A stretch of DNA of 54,216 nucleotides, taken from an uncultured Agathobacter sp. GTDB taxonomy: Bacteria; Bacillota; Clostridia; Lachnospirales; Lachnospiraceae. Below are positions 8,134 through 16,674 of the stretch, piece by piece (within the stretch, counting starts at the first letter, position 1; every line of letters begins with the position of its first letter). The stretch covers positions 1-54,216 of the forward strand of contig CAKRLV010000017.1 of assembly GCA_934359755.1 (NCBI GenBank), written 5' to 3'. Under the pieces are notes generated by a model, which worked only from the letters and a program-made list of their open reading frames with translations, did no database searches and was not told the DNA's origin. A program made the translations under genes and the position numbers.

Positions 8134-8410
8134 AATCTATAATCGTTGCTGTTAACACCTAACAGTATGAGCATCAACATAAATTATTATTTACAAGAAA
8201 AAATTGATAATATGATATTTACGAATATGTTTTTTTTATGTAAAATGATTTATGGAATAATACAATTTATAGAATAATATATATAAATAGATACAAGATG
8301 TAGATTGAAGATTAATATATATTTTCATATAACTGGTTAAATATATTGCAGATATGGCAAGAATATAGGCAATTATTCTAGATATATGGGAACCATAGAT
8401 GAGGTAGAAG

Positions 8411-9325
8411 ATGAGTGCACAGGATCAGACAGAAAAAGTACTAAGACAATTACATGTTCTTTTGTCAAAGAGCGAACCATATCCAAAGGAGCCTTCAAAG
8501 GTTATAGTAGATAAAGAGCAGATGCTTGCATTGCTTGCAGATTTGAATACATGTATGTATGGGATTATGGATGAATATGAGCTTACGCAGCGAAGCAGAG
8601 ACAGGGCAGAGCGTGAGTTTCGTAAGCAGGGAGACCAGATTGTGTGGGATGCAAGCCGTAAGGCAGAAGATATTTATGCGGCATCTGTTATGTATACAGA
8701 TGAAGCCTTGAATAGAGTCTGGGATATCATGGACAACACCTCACAGCAGGTTGAAGCGTTGTATACAGAGATGGCTGAGAGACTTAAAAAGCAGCAGCGC
8801 GCCATTAAGACAGATCAGCTTGAGCTTAAGTCACAGCTGCAGGATCTGGTTGATACAGAAAAGTATCTTTCACTTATCGAGCAGAGAAACCGTGAGATTA
8901 AGAAGCAGAAGGAAGAGGGCAAGGAGAAGCCTAAGACGGCTGTGAGCGAGAAGTCAATTTATGCGAACAGACAGAGCGAGATAAAGGTCAATACAGAGTA
9001 TCTTGAGAAGTTAGGATATGCGCTTGAAGAAGAGGCTGATGCGGAGAAGAAGACAGAACTTGCGTCCAGCAGTATAGAAAAAGCGGCTAATATAGAGAAG
9101 GAAGATGCTGTAAGTATGACAGCGGAGGAGAAGAAGGCGCAGGAAGAGAAGCTAAAGGCGGATCTTGATGCAGACTATTTTGAATGGGTAGAGAATGAAG
9201 GTGCCAATAATTCATCTAAGAACGATAAGGGTGAAAAAGGTCATTCGGGTAACAAGGAAGTAAATGAATTGACAGAAGGTATTCAGAAAATGTGGAAGAG
9301 CATTACTTCTTCAAAGACGAAATAG
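8411..9325 (+). CDS. Coiled-coil protein of unknown function
   Basis: The 304-residue protein has no signal peptide or membrane helix. Residues about 60-170 are strongly helical and charged, with heptad-like spacing, so a coiled coil is likely. The C-terminal third is Glu/Lys/Ala-rich and of low complexity, ending in a short conserved-looking segment with WKSITSS. The helical core loosely recalls DivIVA- or ATP-synthase-stalk-like proteins, but I do not recognise a family. GAGG upstream supports the ATG. The 295 bp before it are AT-rich and otherwise featureless. Function unknown. Confidence 0.7.
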   Translation: MSAQDQTEKVLRQLHVLLSKSEPYPKEPSKVIVDKEQMLALLADLNTCMYGIMDEYELTQRSRDRAEREFRKQGDQIVWDASRKAEDIYAASVMYTDEALNRVWDIMDNTSQQVEALYTEMAERLKKQQRAIKTDQLELKSQLQDLVDTEKYLSLIEQRNREIKKQKEEGKEKPKTAVSEKSIYANRQSEIKVNTEYLEKLGYALEEEADAEKKTELASSSIEKAANIEKEDAVSMTAEEKKAQEEKLKADLDADYFEWVENEGANNSSKNDKGEKGHSGNKEVNELTEGIQKMWKSITSSKTK

Positions 9326-9376
9326 TTATTACACTTAAGATATATGAGATTATATTTTAACGAGAGGTGCAAACAT

Positions 9377-9895
9377 ATGAGGGATATTTTAATCGTTGTT
9401 GATATGCAGAATGATTTCATAGACGGTGCGCTGGGAACACCAGAAGCAGTTGCAATTGTTCCAAATGTAAAAAAGAAAATACAAGAGTTTGAAGGTGTTG
9501 TACTATTTACAAGGGATACACATGAGAGTAATTATTTGCAGACTCAGGAGGGCAGAAATCTGCCAGTACCTCATTGTATAAGAGGCACTGATGGTTGGCA
9601 GATTCGTAAAGAATTGGATGAACTCCGCACTACAGAGCCAATTGATAAAGTGACTTTCGGTTCTTCACAACTAGGACCTATTTTGTCTCAGATGAATAGT
9701 GAGGAACCTGTGGGAAGCATTACTTTTATTGGATTGTGCACAGATATATGTGTGATTTCAAATGTTATGATTGCAAAAGCATTTTTACCAGAGGTTCCGA
9801 TAATAGTTGATGCTGCCTGCTGTGCTGGTGTAAGCAGGCAGTCGCATGAAAATGCACTTAAGGCAATGGAAGTATGTCAGGTGCAGGTTAAATAA
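9377..9895 (+). CDS. Isochorismatase/nicotinamidase-family cysteine hydrolase
   Basis: The ATG at 9377 is preferred over the in-frame ATG at 9344 because GAGAGGT lies just upstream and the protein then opens directly with the first strand. The 172-residue protein has the catalytic triad landmarks: Asp in VVDMQNDF, Lys in IDKVTF, and Cys in GLCTDICV, preceded by a cis-peptide region. These are shared by nicotinamidases, isochorismatases and related amidohydrolases. Size and the TRDTHE motif favour a nicotinamidase-like enzyme, which would feed NAD salvage, but the substrate is not decided by sequence. Confidence 0.82.
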   Translation: MRDILIVVDMQNDFIDGALGTPEAVAIVPNVKKKIQEFEGVVLFTRDTHESNYLQTQEGRNLPVPHCIRGTDGWQIRKELDELRTTEPIDKVTFGSSQLGPILSQMNSEEPVGSITFIGLCTDICVISNVMIAKAFLPEVPIIVDAACCAGVSRQSHENALKAMEVCQVQVK

Positions 9896-9915
9896 AGTTG
9901 GCTGCAAGCTGAACA

Positions 9916-11526
9916 TCATCTATCCGCCGACAACTTTTTTCTGAGTTCTAAGATTTCATCTGCCTGTGTGGAAGATGCATCTGTGGTTCCATCCACCTGC
10001 TGTGAATCTGTCGAAATGCTGTCCATCGCCTTTTCCATAGTGTAGTAGGAACTGTTAAAATACTTAATGTACAGCGGCATTCCTTCACCCTCGGTAAAAA
10101 ATACAACCCAGTAGGTAGATGTTGTCGGATCGTTAGCGGTTAAATCGGCATTTTCAGAATCAGCTGCTGTAAACAAATCAAATTCATATTTGTAAACACA
10201 TGCAGAGTATTTATCAGTCGTAAATGCTCTCATTTCATCTACACTCATATGGTTGTCCACGTAGTGACATTCGACAAGATTTCCATCAGAAAAAACTTCT
10301 TGCTCTTCATAATTAGAGTCGATACACTGGCCAATCCCTCCTAACACGCACCACTCTTTTGGTGCAAATCCGTGTTTTGGCTCCTTATATTTATCTGACT
10401 CGAAAAAATATCCTGCAAATGCATCCAGAAATATAGAATTCTGATATGTACTTAATCTGACATCATCAATGGAACTGTTTTTATCACTCTTATAATCTTC
10501 ATTCGAAATTTCGGACGGAAGTGAATTATCATTTTGTGAATCTTCCTGCATATCTGCTGTCTTGGTGGATAATGGATTTGTCAGGAAGCATACCGCGATT
10601 AAAATTCCGAGTGCAAGGGCAAGTATTGTAACCCCTATAGCTCTTTTTTTGTAATTCAGCACGTTTTTGATTCTCTCCTTAACGCCTATTTCTCCAAATG
10701 CCAATGGATAAGCCAGTACAAAACGTCTTCTGGTGGCGCATGCCAGAAGTACTCTTGAATACTCTTTTTTGTAGGCAAAACTCATGTCACGTATTACTTT
10801 TTCATCACATGCAAGCTCGATATCTTTGCATAGCAATAAATATGAGATAATACATAATGGATTAAACCAATATACGCTAAGAAGTACGTATCCGAGCGGT
10901 TTCCAGATATTATCATGCCTCTTTAAATGGGCTTTTTCATGAGCAAGTATGTAGCTAATCTCTTCATCTTCCAATGTAGACGGCAGATAGATACGAGGCC
11001 GTATGATTCCCAGAATAAAAGGTGTTTCAACTGTATCACAGAGGTATGTGTTTTTCTCAATAGCCACTGCTTCACGCAGCTTAAAACGCATTCTTACGAT
11101 GCTTACTATTGCATACAGAAGAAGGATAATCATCACGGAAAGCCAGATGTATCCAGCTATATTGGCTGTGGTCTGCAATGCAGACTGTGAATTAGTGGCT
11201 CCTTTATACTCAAAGGTCTTCTTAAGAGCAGGATTTACTTTTTCAGTAACAAAGGATGAGTTACTATCTATTGTTGGAATCTGTGATACAATTTTGCCAC
11301 TTTGTACTGTTGTGCTGGTCTTAATTGGCTCAGAACTTGGCTGTAGGCTAAATACGCTTTCTATTGAAAATGGACAGCACAATTTGAAGGCTACTATGCC
11401 CCAAAGCAGGCAATTAATCCACTTTGGCATTCTGCGAAAAAGCAGACGCACTATAATTATCGCCAGAATTAACCAGCTTGCAGTTATGCTTATATTGAGT
11501 AACTTTAAGAAAAATACACCAATCAT
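9916..11526 (-). CDS. BlaR1/MecR1-type M56 membrane metalloprotease sensor
   Basis: The 536-residue protein has several N-terminal membrane helices, a cytosolic HEKAH zinc motif (HExxH) followed by ELACDE as the downstream zinc-ligand region, and a further helix at about 300-320. This is the M56 antirepressor architecture, which cleaves or inactivates a BlaI-type repressor after sensing a signal. The outer C-terminal domain of about 215 residues does not show penicillin-binding motifs (no SxxK or KTG), so the signal is probably not a beta-lactam bound covalently. Its start overlaps the stop of blaI by 4 nt, showing tight coupling. Confidence 0.87.
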   Translation of the reverse strand: MIGVFFLKLLNISITASWLILAIIIVRLLFRRMPKWINCLLWGIVAFKLCCPFSIESVFSLQPSSEPIKTSTTVQSGKIVSQIPTIDSNSSFVTEKVNPALKKTFEYKGATNSQSALQTTANIAGYIWLSVMIILLLYAIVSIVRMRFKLREAVAIEKNTYLCDTVETPFILGIIRPRIYLPSTLEDEEISYILAHEKAHLKRHDNIWKPLGYVLLSVYWFNPLCIISYLLLCKDIELACDEKVIRDMSFAYKKEYSRVLLACATRRRFVLAYPLAFGEIGVKERIKNVLNYKKRAIGVTILALALGILIAVCFLTNPLSTKTADMQEDSQNDNSLPSEISNEDYKSDKNSSIDDVRLSTYQNSIFLDAFAGYFFESDKYKEPKHGFAPKEWCVLGGIGQCIDSNYEEQEVFSDGNLVECHYVDNHMSVDEMRAFTTDKYSACVYKYEFDLFTAADSENADLTANDPTTSTYWVVFFTEGEGMPLYIKYFNSSYYTMEKAMDSISTDSQQVDGTTDASSTQADEILELRKKLSADR

Positions 11527-11885
11527 TCCTTTTCCTCCGCCTGATCAATCATTTTTTTGATTTCTGCTACTTCTTTTCTGCTTAATTTAGAACTCTGTGT
11601 AAAAGCGGCAATAAATGCAGGAAGCGAGCCTGCAAAAGTATCATCGACATATTGTTTGCTCTGCTTCGAGTAGAATTCGTCCCGTGAAATCACAGAGGTG
11701 ACTAATCCATTGTCATTTTTAAACAGACCTTTATCGATTAATCTTCGAAGTACGTTGTGCGCAGTAGTTCTTTTCCAGTTGAATTCTACTGCTGTCATTT
11801 TTACCAGTTCAGATGAGGTCACGGGTTCGTGCTCCCATATCATGTCTGCATATTTTGCTTCTATTACACCTAATTGAATCTCCAT
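11523..11885 (-). CDS. BlaI/MecI-family transcriptional repressor
   Basis: The 120-residue protein has the winged-helix layout of BlaI: an N-terminal helix with A-x-x-M-x-W-E, the recognition helix region W-K-R-T-T-A-H-N-V-L-R-R-L, a wing with KGL, and a C-terminal dimerisation helix. BlaI proteins bind TACA/TGTA dyads and are removed by the partner M56 protease. Partner gene overlap is ATGA. Candidate operators lie in the repeated dyads at 11971-12102 upstream. GGAG lies about 8 nt before the ATG. Confidence 0.9.
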   Translation of the reverse strand: MEIQLGVIEAKYADMIWEHEPVTSSELVKMTAVEFNWKRTTAHNVLRRLIDKGLFKNDNGLVTSVISRDEFYSKQSKQYVDDTFAGSLPAFIAAFTQSSKLSRKEVAEIKKMIDQAEEKE

Positions 11886-11970
11886 TTTATTCTCCTGTTC
11901 ATATAAATATGTAAATTGTAAATAACATTTGGACCGCTTTTAGCCTGCGTGCAGATAATAATTTTAAAGT

Positions 11971-12090
11971 GATATCTGTATGAACTGTAGTCCAAAACAA
12001 AGACTACAGAGATATCTGTATGAGCTGTAGTCCAAAACAAAGACTACAGAGATATCTGTATGAACTGTAGTCCAAAACAAAGACTACAGA
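11971..12090. repeat. 40-bp tandem repeat, 3 copies, with internal dyads
   Basis: Copies are 11971-12010, 12011-12050 and 12051-12090, identical except for one A/G change at 12024. Each copy contains CTGTAGTC and GACTACAG as an 8-bp inverted repeat around a 9-nt loop. Copy junctions create TACAGA-GATA-TCTGTA dyads at 12005-12020 and 12045-12060. A third, TACAGA-N6-TCTGTA, lies at 12085-12102. Confidence 0.95.
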
Positions 12091-12102
12091 GAGTGGTCTG
12101 TA
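12005..12102. promoter_or_regulatory. Putative BlaI-type operator array
   Basis: Three TACAGA/TCTGTA dyads spaced 40 bp apart lie between blaI and the response regulator gene. BlaI, MecI and CopY repressors recognise TACA/TGTA half-sites, though usually with shorter spacing. The assignment rests on position and half-site resemblance only. Confidence 0.4.
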
Positions 12103-12270
12103 ATTAGAGACTATCATTTGTGGTCTGCATTGTCAAGAAACATTAAAAAATTTTTAAGAAACAACACTATACAATTCTGATAGAATAAATAATGAACAGT
12201 TAATATTTTACAAAAATAATTAAAGTCCAGTATATTGGACACAAAGATTGATATTATAGAGGAGAAATGT

Positions 12271-12963
12271 ATGACCATATTAGTATGTGATGATGACAAA
12301 GAAATAGTTGACGCAATAGAGATTTATTTGCAGCAGGAAGGCTTTGATGTTGAGAAGGCGTATGACGGTGAGCAGGCACTTGAGATTATGAAGACGAAGA
12401 GCATCGATTTGCTGGTAATCGATGTGATGATGCCAAAGATGGATGGAATTCATGCCACTTTACAGATACGTGAACAGAGTAGTATTCCAATTATTATATT
12501 ATCTGCGAAGACAGAGGATTCGGACAAGATATTAGGACTTAATGTGGGTGCTGATGATTATGTTACGAAGCCTTTTAATCCGCTTGAGCTTGTTGCAAGA
12601 GTTAAATCCCAGCTTAGGAGATCTACTACTTTTGCAAGTCTTGCCATGCCTGATGAGAAGGCATATGAGGTGGGAGGTCTTGTGATAAATGATGACCTTA
12701 AGAAAGTAACTGTAGATGGTGAGGAGATAAGGCTTACTCCGATTGAATACAATATTTTATTACTTTTGGTTAAGAATAAGGGGAAGGTCTATTCTATCAG
12801 CCAGATTTATGAAAGTATATGGAATGAAGAGGCTATAGGAGCTGATAATACCGTGGCAGTACATATCAGACATATCAGGGAGAAAATCGAAATCAATCCT
12901 AAGGAGCCGAGATATCTGAAGGTTGTATGGGGCGTAGGCTATAAGATAGAGGAGAATCTATGA
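12271..12963 (+). CDS. OmpR/PhoB-family response regulator
   Basis: The ATG at 12271 follows GAGGAG closely; an in-frame upstream start at 12235 has no binding site and would add residues before the receiver domain. The 230-residue protein has a receiver domain with acidic pair DDD near the N-terminus, phosphoacceptor Asp in VIDVMMPKMDG, the conserved Lys in VTKPF, and a winged-helix DNA-binding domain from about 130 (LTPIEYNILLLL, then VAVHIRHIREKI). It resembles VanR-type regulators. It overlaps the kinase gene by 4 nt (ATGA), so the two are co-translated. Confidence 0.93.
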   Translation: MTILVCDDDKEIVDAIEIYLQQEGFDVEKAYDGEQALEIMKTKSIDLLVIDVMMPKMDGIHATLQIREQSSIPIIILSAKTEDSDKILGLNVGADDYVTKPFNPLELVARVKSQLRRSTTFASLAMPDEKAYEVGGLVINDDLKKVTVDGEEIRLTPIEYNILLLLVKNKGKVYSISQIYESIWNEEAIGADNTVAVHIRHIREKIEINPKEPRYLKVVWGVGYKIEENL

Positions 12964-14342
12964 GAGAATACACTTTAGGCAAGAAAGCTGCAGCAGTTGT
13001 GGTTCATCAGATGCTTATGATACTTACTACAGTAGGACTTAATGCTTCGCAGTATTGTATGGTCCATGGGTACAGGCAGTATGCTAATATATACAGTTTG
13101 TTTTTTATGATAGGAATATCAGGAAGCATGGTGGCACTTGCATATCTTACTAATATTACTGGAAGAAAATCGGATGAAGACCCCAATATATATTACAGCT
13201 TTATAGACAAAATATATTCTGATGTACTTTTTATAGGGTTTCTTATAGTTTTCGTTGCAATGTTTGCCCTTATAACCAAGATCAGATATTACAAGTTTGA
13301 TTTTTCATCTTTGATGGTTACAGTAATAACACTTACTTATGTAGTGGATTTGGTTTTTCTGGTTTTTTACCACAGTATAATCAGAAAACTTAAGGGCAAT
13401 ATACTTGTCTCACACAGCATTATGTATAAGGTTTATGAACATATTAAGTACCTTTTTACAGGAAAAGAGAATGCATTTCAGACCAGAAAAATGAGAGAAA
13501 GTGCTAAGATTAAGTCTGCGATAGAGCAGATTGCATCAGGTGCGCTTGATACGAAGCTTGACCTGAATGAATTTAGTGGACAGGAGAGAGAGTTGGCAGA
13601 GGCTGTAAATAGCATAAGGGATGGTCTTAAGGATGCTATCCAGTCAAGAATCAAGAATGAGCGTATGAAGGCTGACCTTATTACAAATGTCTCTCATGAT
13701 ATCAAGACACCTCTCACATCTATTGTAAATTATGTGGATTTATTGAAGAGAGAGAATCTCGATAATAAAAATGCGCAGAATTATATAAGAATACTTGATG
13801 AGAAATCACAGCGTCTTAAGCAGCTTACGGAAGATTTGGTGGAGGCTTCCAAAATCAGCACCGGTAACATAAAACTTGATATTCAGAAGATAGACCTTGT
13901 TGAGCTGTTGTACCAGACAGGTGGAGAGTTCAATGAGAGATTTGAGGAGAGAAATCTTACGATTGTTACCAAATTACCATCACAGTCTATCTATGTAGAA
14001 GCTGACGGAAGGCAGCTTTATCGTGCAATAGAGAATCTTTATACTAATGCTGCTAAGTATGCGATGGAGAAAACAAGGGTTTATGTTGAGCTCACGACTG
14101 AGGAAAACAGGGCCATTTTTTCAATCAAGAATATATCTGCTAATCTGATTCAGGTAAAAGAGGGCGAGAATATAAATGACCTCACAGAGAGATTTGTCCG
14201 TGGAGAAACCAGCAGAACGACGGAAGGAAGCGGTCTTGGACTGTCAATTGCCAAGAATTTGACGAATTTAATGGGCGGAACATTCGAAATTAACGTAGAT
14301 GGGGATTTATTTATTGCCACAATATCTTTTATAATGGTATAA
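12960..14342 (+). CDS. Sensor histidine kinase (VanS-like)
   Basis: The 460-residue protein has four predicted membrane helices in the first 150 residues, a linker, a phosphoacceptor domain with NVSHDIKTPLTSI, and an ATP-binding domain with N-x-x-x-N-A-A-K-Y and GSGLGLSIAK. The G1 box usually D-x-G-x-G is replaced by IKNIS, a substitution I recall in this Firmicutes subfamily. It partners the response regulator whose gene it overlaps. The ligand is unknown. Only short loops lie outside the membrane, so an intramembrane-sensing style is likely. Confidence 0.92.
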   Translation: MREYTLGKKAAAVVVHQMLMILTTVGLNASQYCMVHGYRQYANIYSLFFMIGISGSMVALAYLTNITGRKSDEDPNIYYSFIDKIYSDVLFIGFLIVFVAMFALITKIRYYKFDFSSLMVTVITLTYVVDLVFLVFYHSIIRKLKGNILVSHSIMYKVYEHIKYLFTGKENAFQTRKMRESAKIKSAIEQIASGALDTKLDLNEFSGQERELAEAVNSIRDGLKDAIQSRIKNERMKADLITNVSHDIKTPLTSIVNYVDLLKRENLDNKNAQNYIRILDEKSQRLKQLTEDLVEASKISTGNIKLDIQKIDLVELLYQTGGEFNERFEERNLTIVTKLPSQSIYVEADGRQLYRAIENLYTNAAKYAMEKTRVYVELTTEENRAIFSIKNISANLIQVKEGENINDLTERFVRGETSRTTEGSGLGLSIAKNLTNLMGGTFEINVDGDLFIATISFIMV

Positions 14343-14374
14343 TCTACATTAACATGTAAATGGAGGTAAGGCAC

Positions 14375-16660
14375 ATGAAGTTGTACGAGAACGGAGCCTA
14401 TCTTGTTCAGGGCAAAGATGTTGTAATTAATGGTCCTGAGGCAGTGGCTGAAGTTAAGAGCAAAACAGGGAAAGACGTAAATATTGAAGAAGCAAAGACA
14501 AATACTATTGCTTATGGAATTTTAAAAGAGCACAATACATCCGGCAATATGGAGAAGCTCCAGATTAAATTTGATAAGCTTACATCACACGATATCACAT
14601 TCGTAGGTATTATACAGACTGCAAGAGCATCTGGACTTGAGAAATTTCCAATTCCATATGTACTTACAAACTGTCATAATAGTTTGTGTGCAGTTGGTGG
14701 AACTATTAACGAAGATGATCACATGTTTGGACTTACATGTGCCAAGAAATACGGTGGAATCTATGTGCCACCTCATCAGGCAGTTATTCATCAGTTTGCA
14801 AGAGAAATGCTTGCTGGCGGTGGAAAGATGATTCTTGGATCTGATTCACACACTCGTTATGGTGCACTCGGTACTATGGCAGTTGGTGAAGGTGGACCAG
14901 AGCTTGTTAAGCAGCTTCTTGAACAGACATATGACATTGATATGCCTGGCGTAGTTGGAGTTTACCTTACAGGTGAGCCAATTAAGGGAGTTGGACCTCA
15001 GGACGTAGCGCTTGCTATCATCGGAGAGGTATTTGCAAATGGATTTGTTAAGAACAAAGTAATGGAATTTGTTGGACCTGGAGTATCTAACTTAAGCGTT
15101 GATTTCAGAATTGGTGTTGACGTAATGACTACAGAGACAACATGTCTGTCTTCTATCTGGAGAACAGATGATAAGGTTAAAGAATTCTACGAGATTCATG
15201 GCAGAGAGGGTGATTTCGCAGAGTTAAATCCAGGCGAGGTTGCTTACTATGACAGTTTTATAGAGATTGACTTAAGCAAGATAAGACCTATGATTGCTAT
15301 GCCTTTCCATCCAAGTAATACATACACTATTGACGAGCTCAATGCTAATCTTATGGACATCCTTGATGATTGTGAGAAGAGAGCAGAAGTAAGCTTCGAT
15401 GGCAAAGTTAAGCTTGATTTAAAGAGCAAAGTAAGAAATGGCAAATTATATGTAGACCAGGGTATTATTGCTGGTTGTGCAGGTGGTGGATTCGAGAATA
15501 TCTGCGATGCAGCAGACATCTTAAAGGGATGCTCAATCGGAGCAGATGAGTTTACACTTAGTGTATATCCTGCATCTACACCTATTTATATGGAACTTGT
15601 TAAGAATGGAGCTGTTGCAAATCTTCTTGAGACAGGTGCAATCGTTAAGACAGCATTCTGTGGACCATGTTTTGGAGCCGGAGATACACCAGCCAACAAC
15701 GCATTCTCAATCCGTCATTCTACAAGAAACTTCCCTAACCGTGAAGGTTCTAAGGTACAGAATGGACAGATTAGTTCAGTTGCTCTTATGGATGCACGTT
15801 CAATCGCTGCTACAGCTGCAAATAAGGGATACCTTACAGCGGCTACAGATGTTGATGTTGAGTTCACAAAGCCTAAGTATTTCTTTGACAAGACAATTTA
15901 TGAGAACAGAGTATTTGACAGCAAGGGTGTTGCAGATCCAAGCGTTGAGATTCAGTTAGGACCAAATATCAAAGATTGGCCAGCTATGAGTGCTCTTCCA
16001 GAGAATATGGTTCTTAAGGTTGTATCAGAGATTCATGATCCGGTTACAACAACTGATGAGCTCATTCCTTCAGGAGAGACATCATCATATCGTTCAAATC
16101 CACTTGGACTTGCTGAGTTTGCACTTTCAAGAAAAGATCCTGAGTACGTAGGACGTGCTAAAGAAATCCAGAAAGCGCAGAAGGCTATTGAAGCAGATGA
16201 GTGTCCTGCAACTGCAGTGCCTGAGGTTAAAGATATTATGGATACAATCAAGGCTACGTTCCCAGATGTGAAGAGAGCAAATGTAGGATTTGGTAGTACA
16301 ATATTTGCAGTTAAACCTGGAGATGGATCTGCCCGTGAGCAGGCAGCATCATGCCAGAAGGTACTCGGCGGATGGGCAAATATCGCCAATGAATATGCTA
16401 CAAAGAGATATCGTTCAAATCTTATCAACTGGGGTATGCTTCCATTCCTTATTGATGAGGGTGAGCTTCCATTCAAGAATCTTGATTATATCTTTTTACC
16501 AGGCATCAAGCAGGCAATCGAAGATAGCAAGACAGAGTTTGATGCATATGTAGTAAAAGATGGACAGCTCAAACCATTCACACTTAAGATGGCTGAACTT
16601 ACACCTGATGAGAGAGAGATTATTCTTAAAGGATGCTTAATTAATTATAATCGAAAGTAG
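14375..16660 (+). CDS. Aconitate hydratase (aconitase)
   Basis: The ATG at 14375 is chosen because GGAGGTAA lies 6 nt before it; the in-frame start at 14360 would put the binding site inside the gene. The 761-residue protein has the aconitase layout: domains 1-3 with HQ-like and SDSHTRYGALG motifs, the three iron-sulfur cysteines (one in TTCLSS, two in FCGPCFGAGD), and a swivelling C-terminal domain with RYRSNLINWGMLPF. It isomerises citrate to isocitrate in the cytosol. Size fits the mitochondrial-type aconitase clade. It follows the two-component genes by 32 bp and may share their transcript. Confidence 0.9.
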   Translation: MKLYENGAYLVQGKDVVINGPEAVAEVKSKTGKDVNIEEAKTNTIAYGILKEHNTSGNMEKLQIKFDKLTSHDITFVGIIQTARASGLEKFPIPYVLTNCHNSLCAVGGTINEDDHMFGLTCAKKYGGIYVPPHQAVIHQFAREMLAGGGKMILGSDSHTRYGALGTMAVGEGGPELVKQLLEQTYDIDMPGVVGVYLTGEPIKGVGPQDVALAIIGEVFANGFVKNKVMEFVGPGVSNLSVDFRIGVDVMTTETTCLSSIWRTDDKVKEFYEIHGREGDFAELNPGEVAYYDSFIEIDLSKIRPMIAMPFHPSNTYTIDELNANLMDILDDCEKRAEVSFDGKVKLDLKSKVRNGKLYVDQGIIAGCAGGGFENICDAADILKGCSIGADEFTLSVYPASTPIYMELVKNGAVANLLETGAIVKTAFCGPCFGAGDTPANNAFSIRHSTRNFPNREGSKVQNGQISSVALMDARSIAATAANKGYLTAATDVDVEFTKPKYFFDKTIYENRVFDSKGVADPSVEIQLGPNIKDWPAMSALPENMVLKVVSEIHDPVTTTDELIPSGETSSYRSNPLGLAEFALSRKDPEYVGRAKEIQKAQKAIEADECPATAVPEVKDIMDTIKATFPDVKRANVGFGSTIFAVKPGDGSAREQAASCQKVLGGWANIANEYATKRYRSNLINWGMLPFLIDEGELPFKNLDYIFLPGIKQAIEDSKTEFDAYVVKDGQLKPFTLKMAELTPDEREIILKGCLINYNRK

Positions 16661-16674
16661 ACAGGAGGCTTGAA

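Larger units (their letters stand above)
11886..12270. other. Divergent control region between blaI and the two-component system
   Basis: This 385-bp gap holds the promoters of both the minus-strand blaI/blaR pair and the plus-strand response regulator. It contains the three-copy 40-bp repeat described separately, and AT-rich sequence at 12130-12230 where the response-regulator promoter should lie. No reading frame looks real. Confidence 0.6.

Noticed and set aside
11003..11560. Plus-strand open frame antisense to the BlaR gene
   Set aside because: It lies inside a convincing minus-strand gene with zinc and membrane motifs and has no binding site.
11971..12090. CRISPR array
   Set aside because: The 40-bp units are directly adjacent with no spacers and no cas genes nearby; it is a tandem repeat with dyads.
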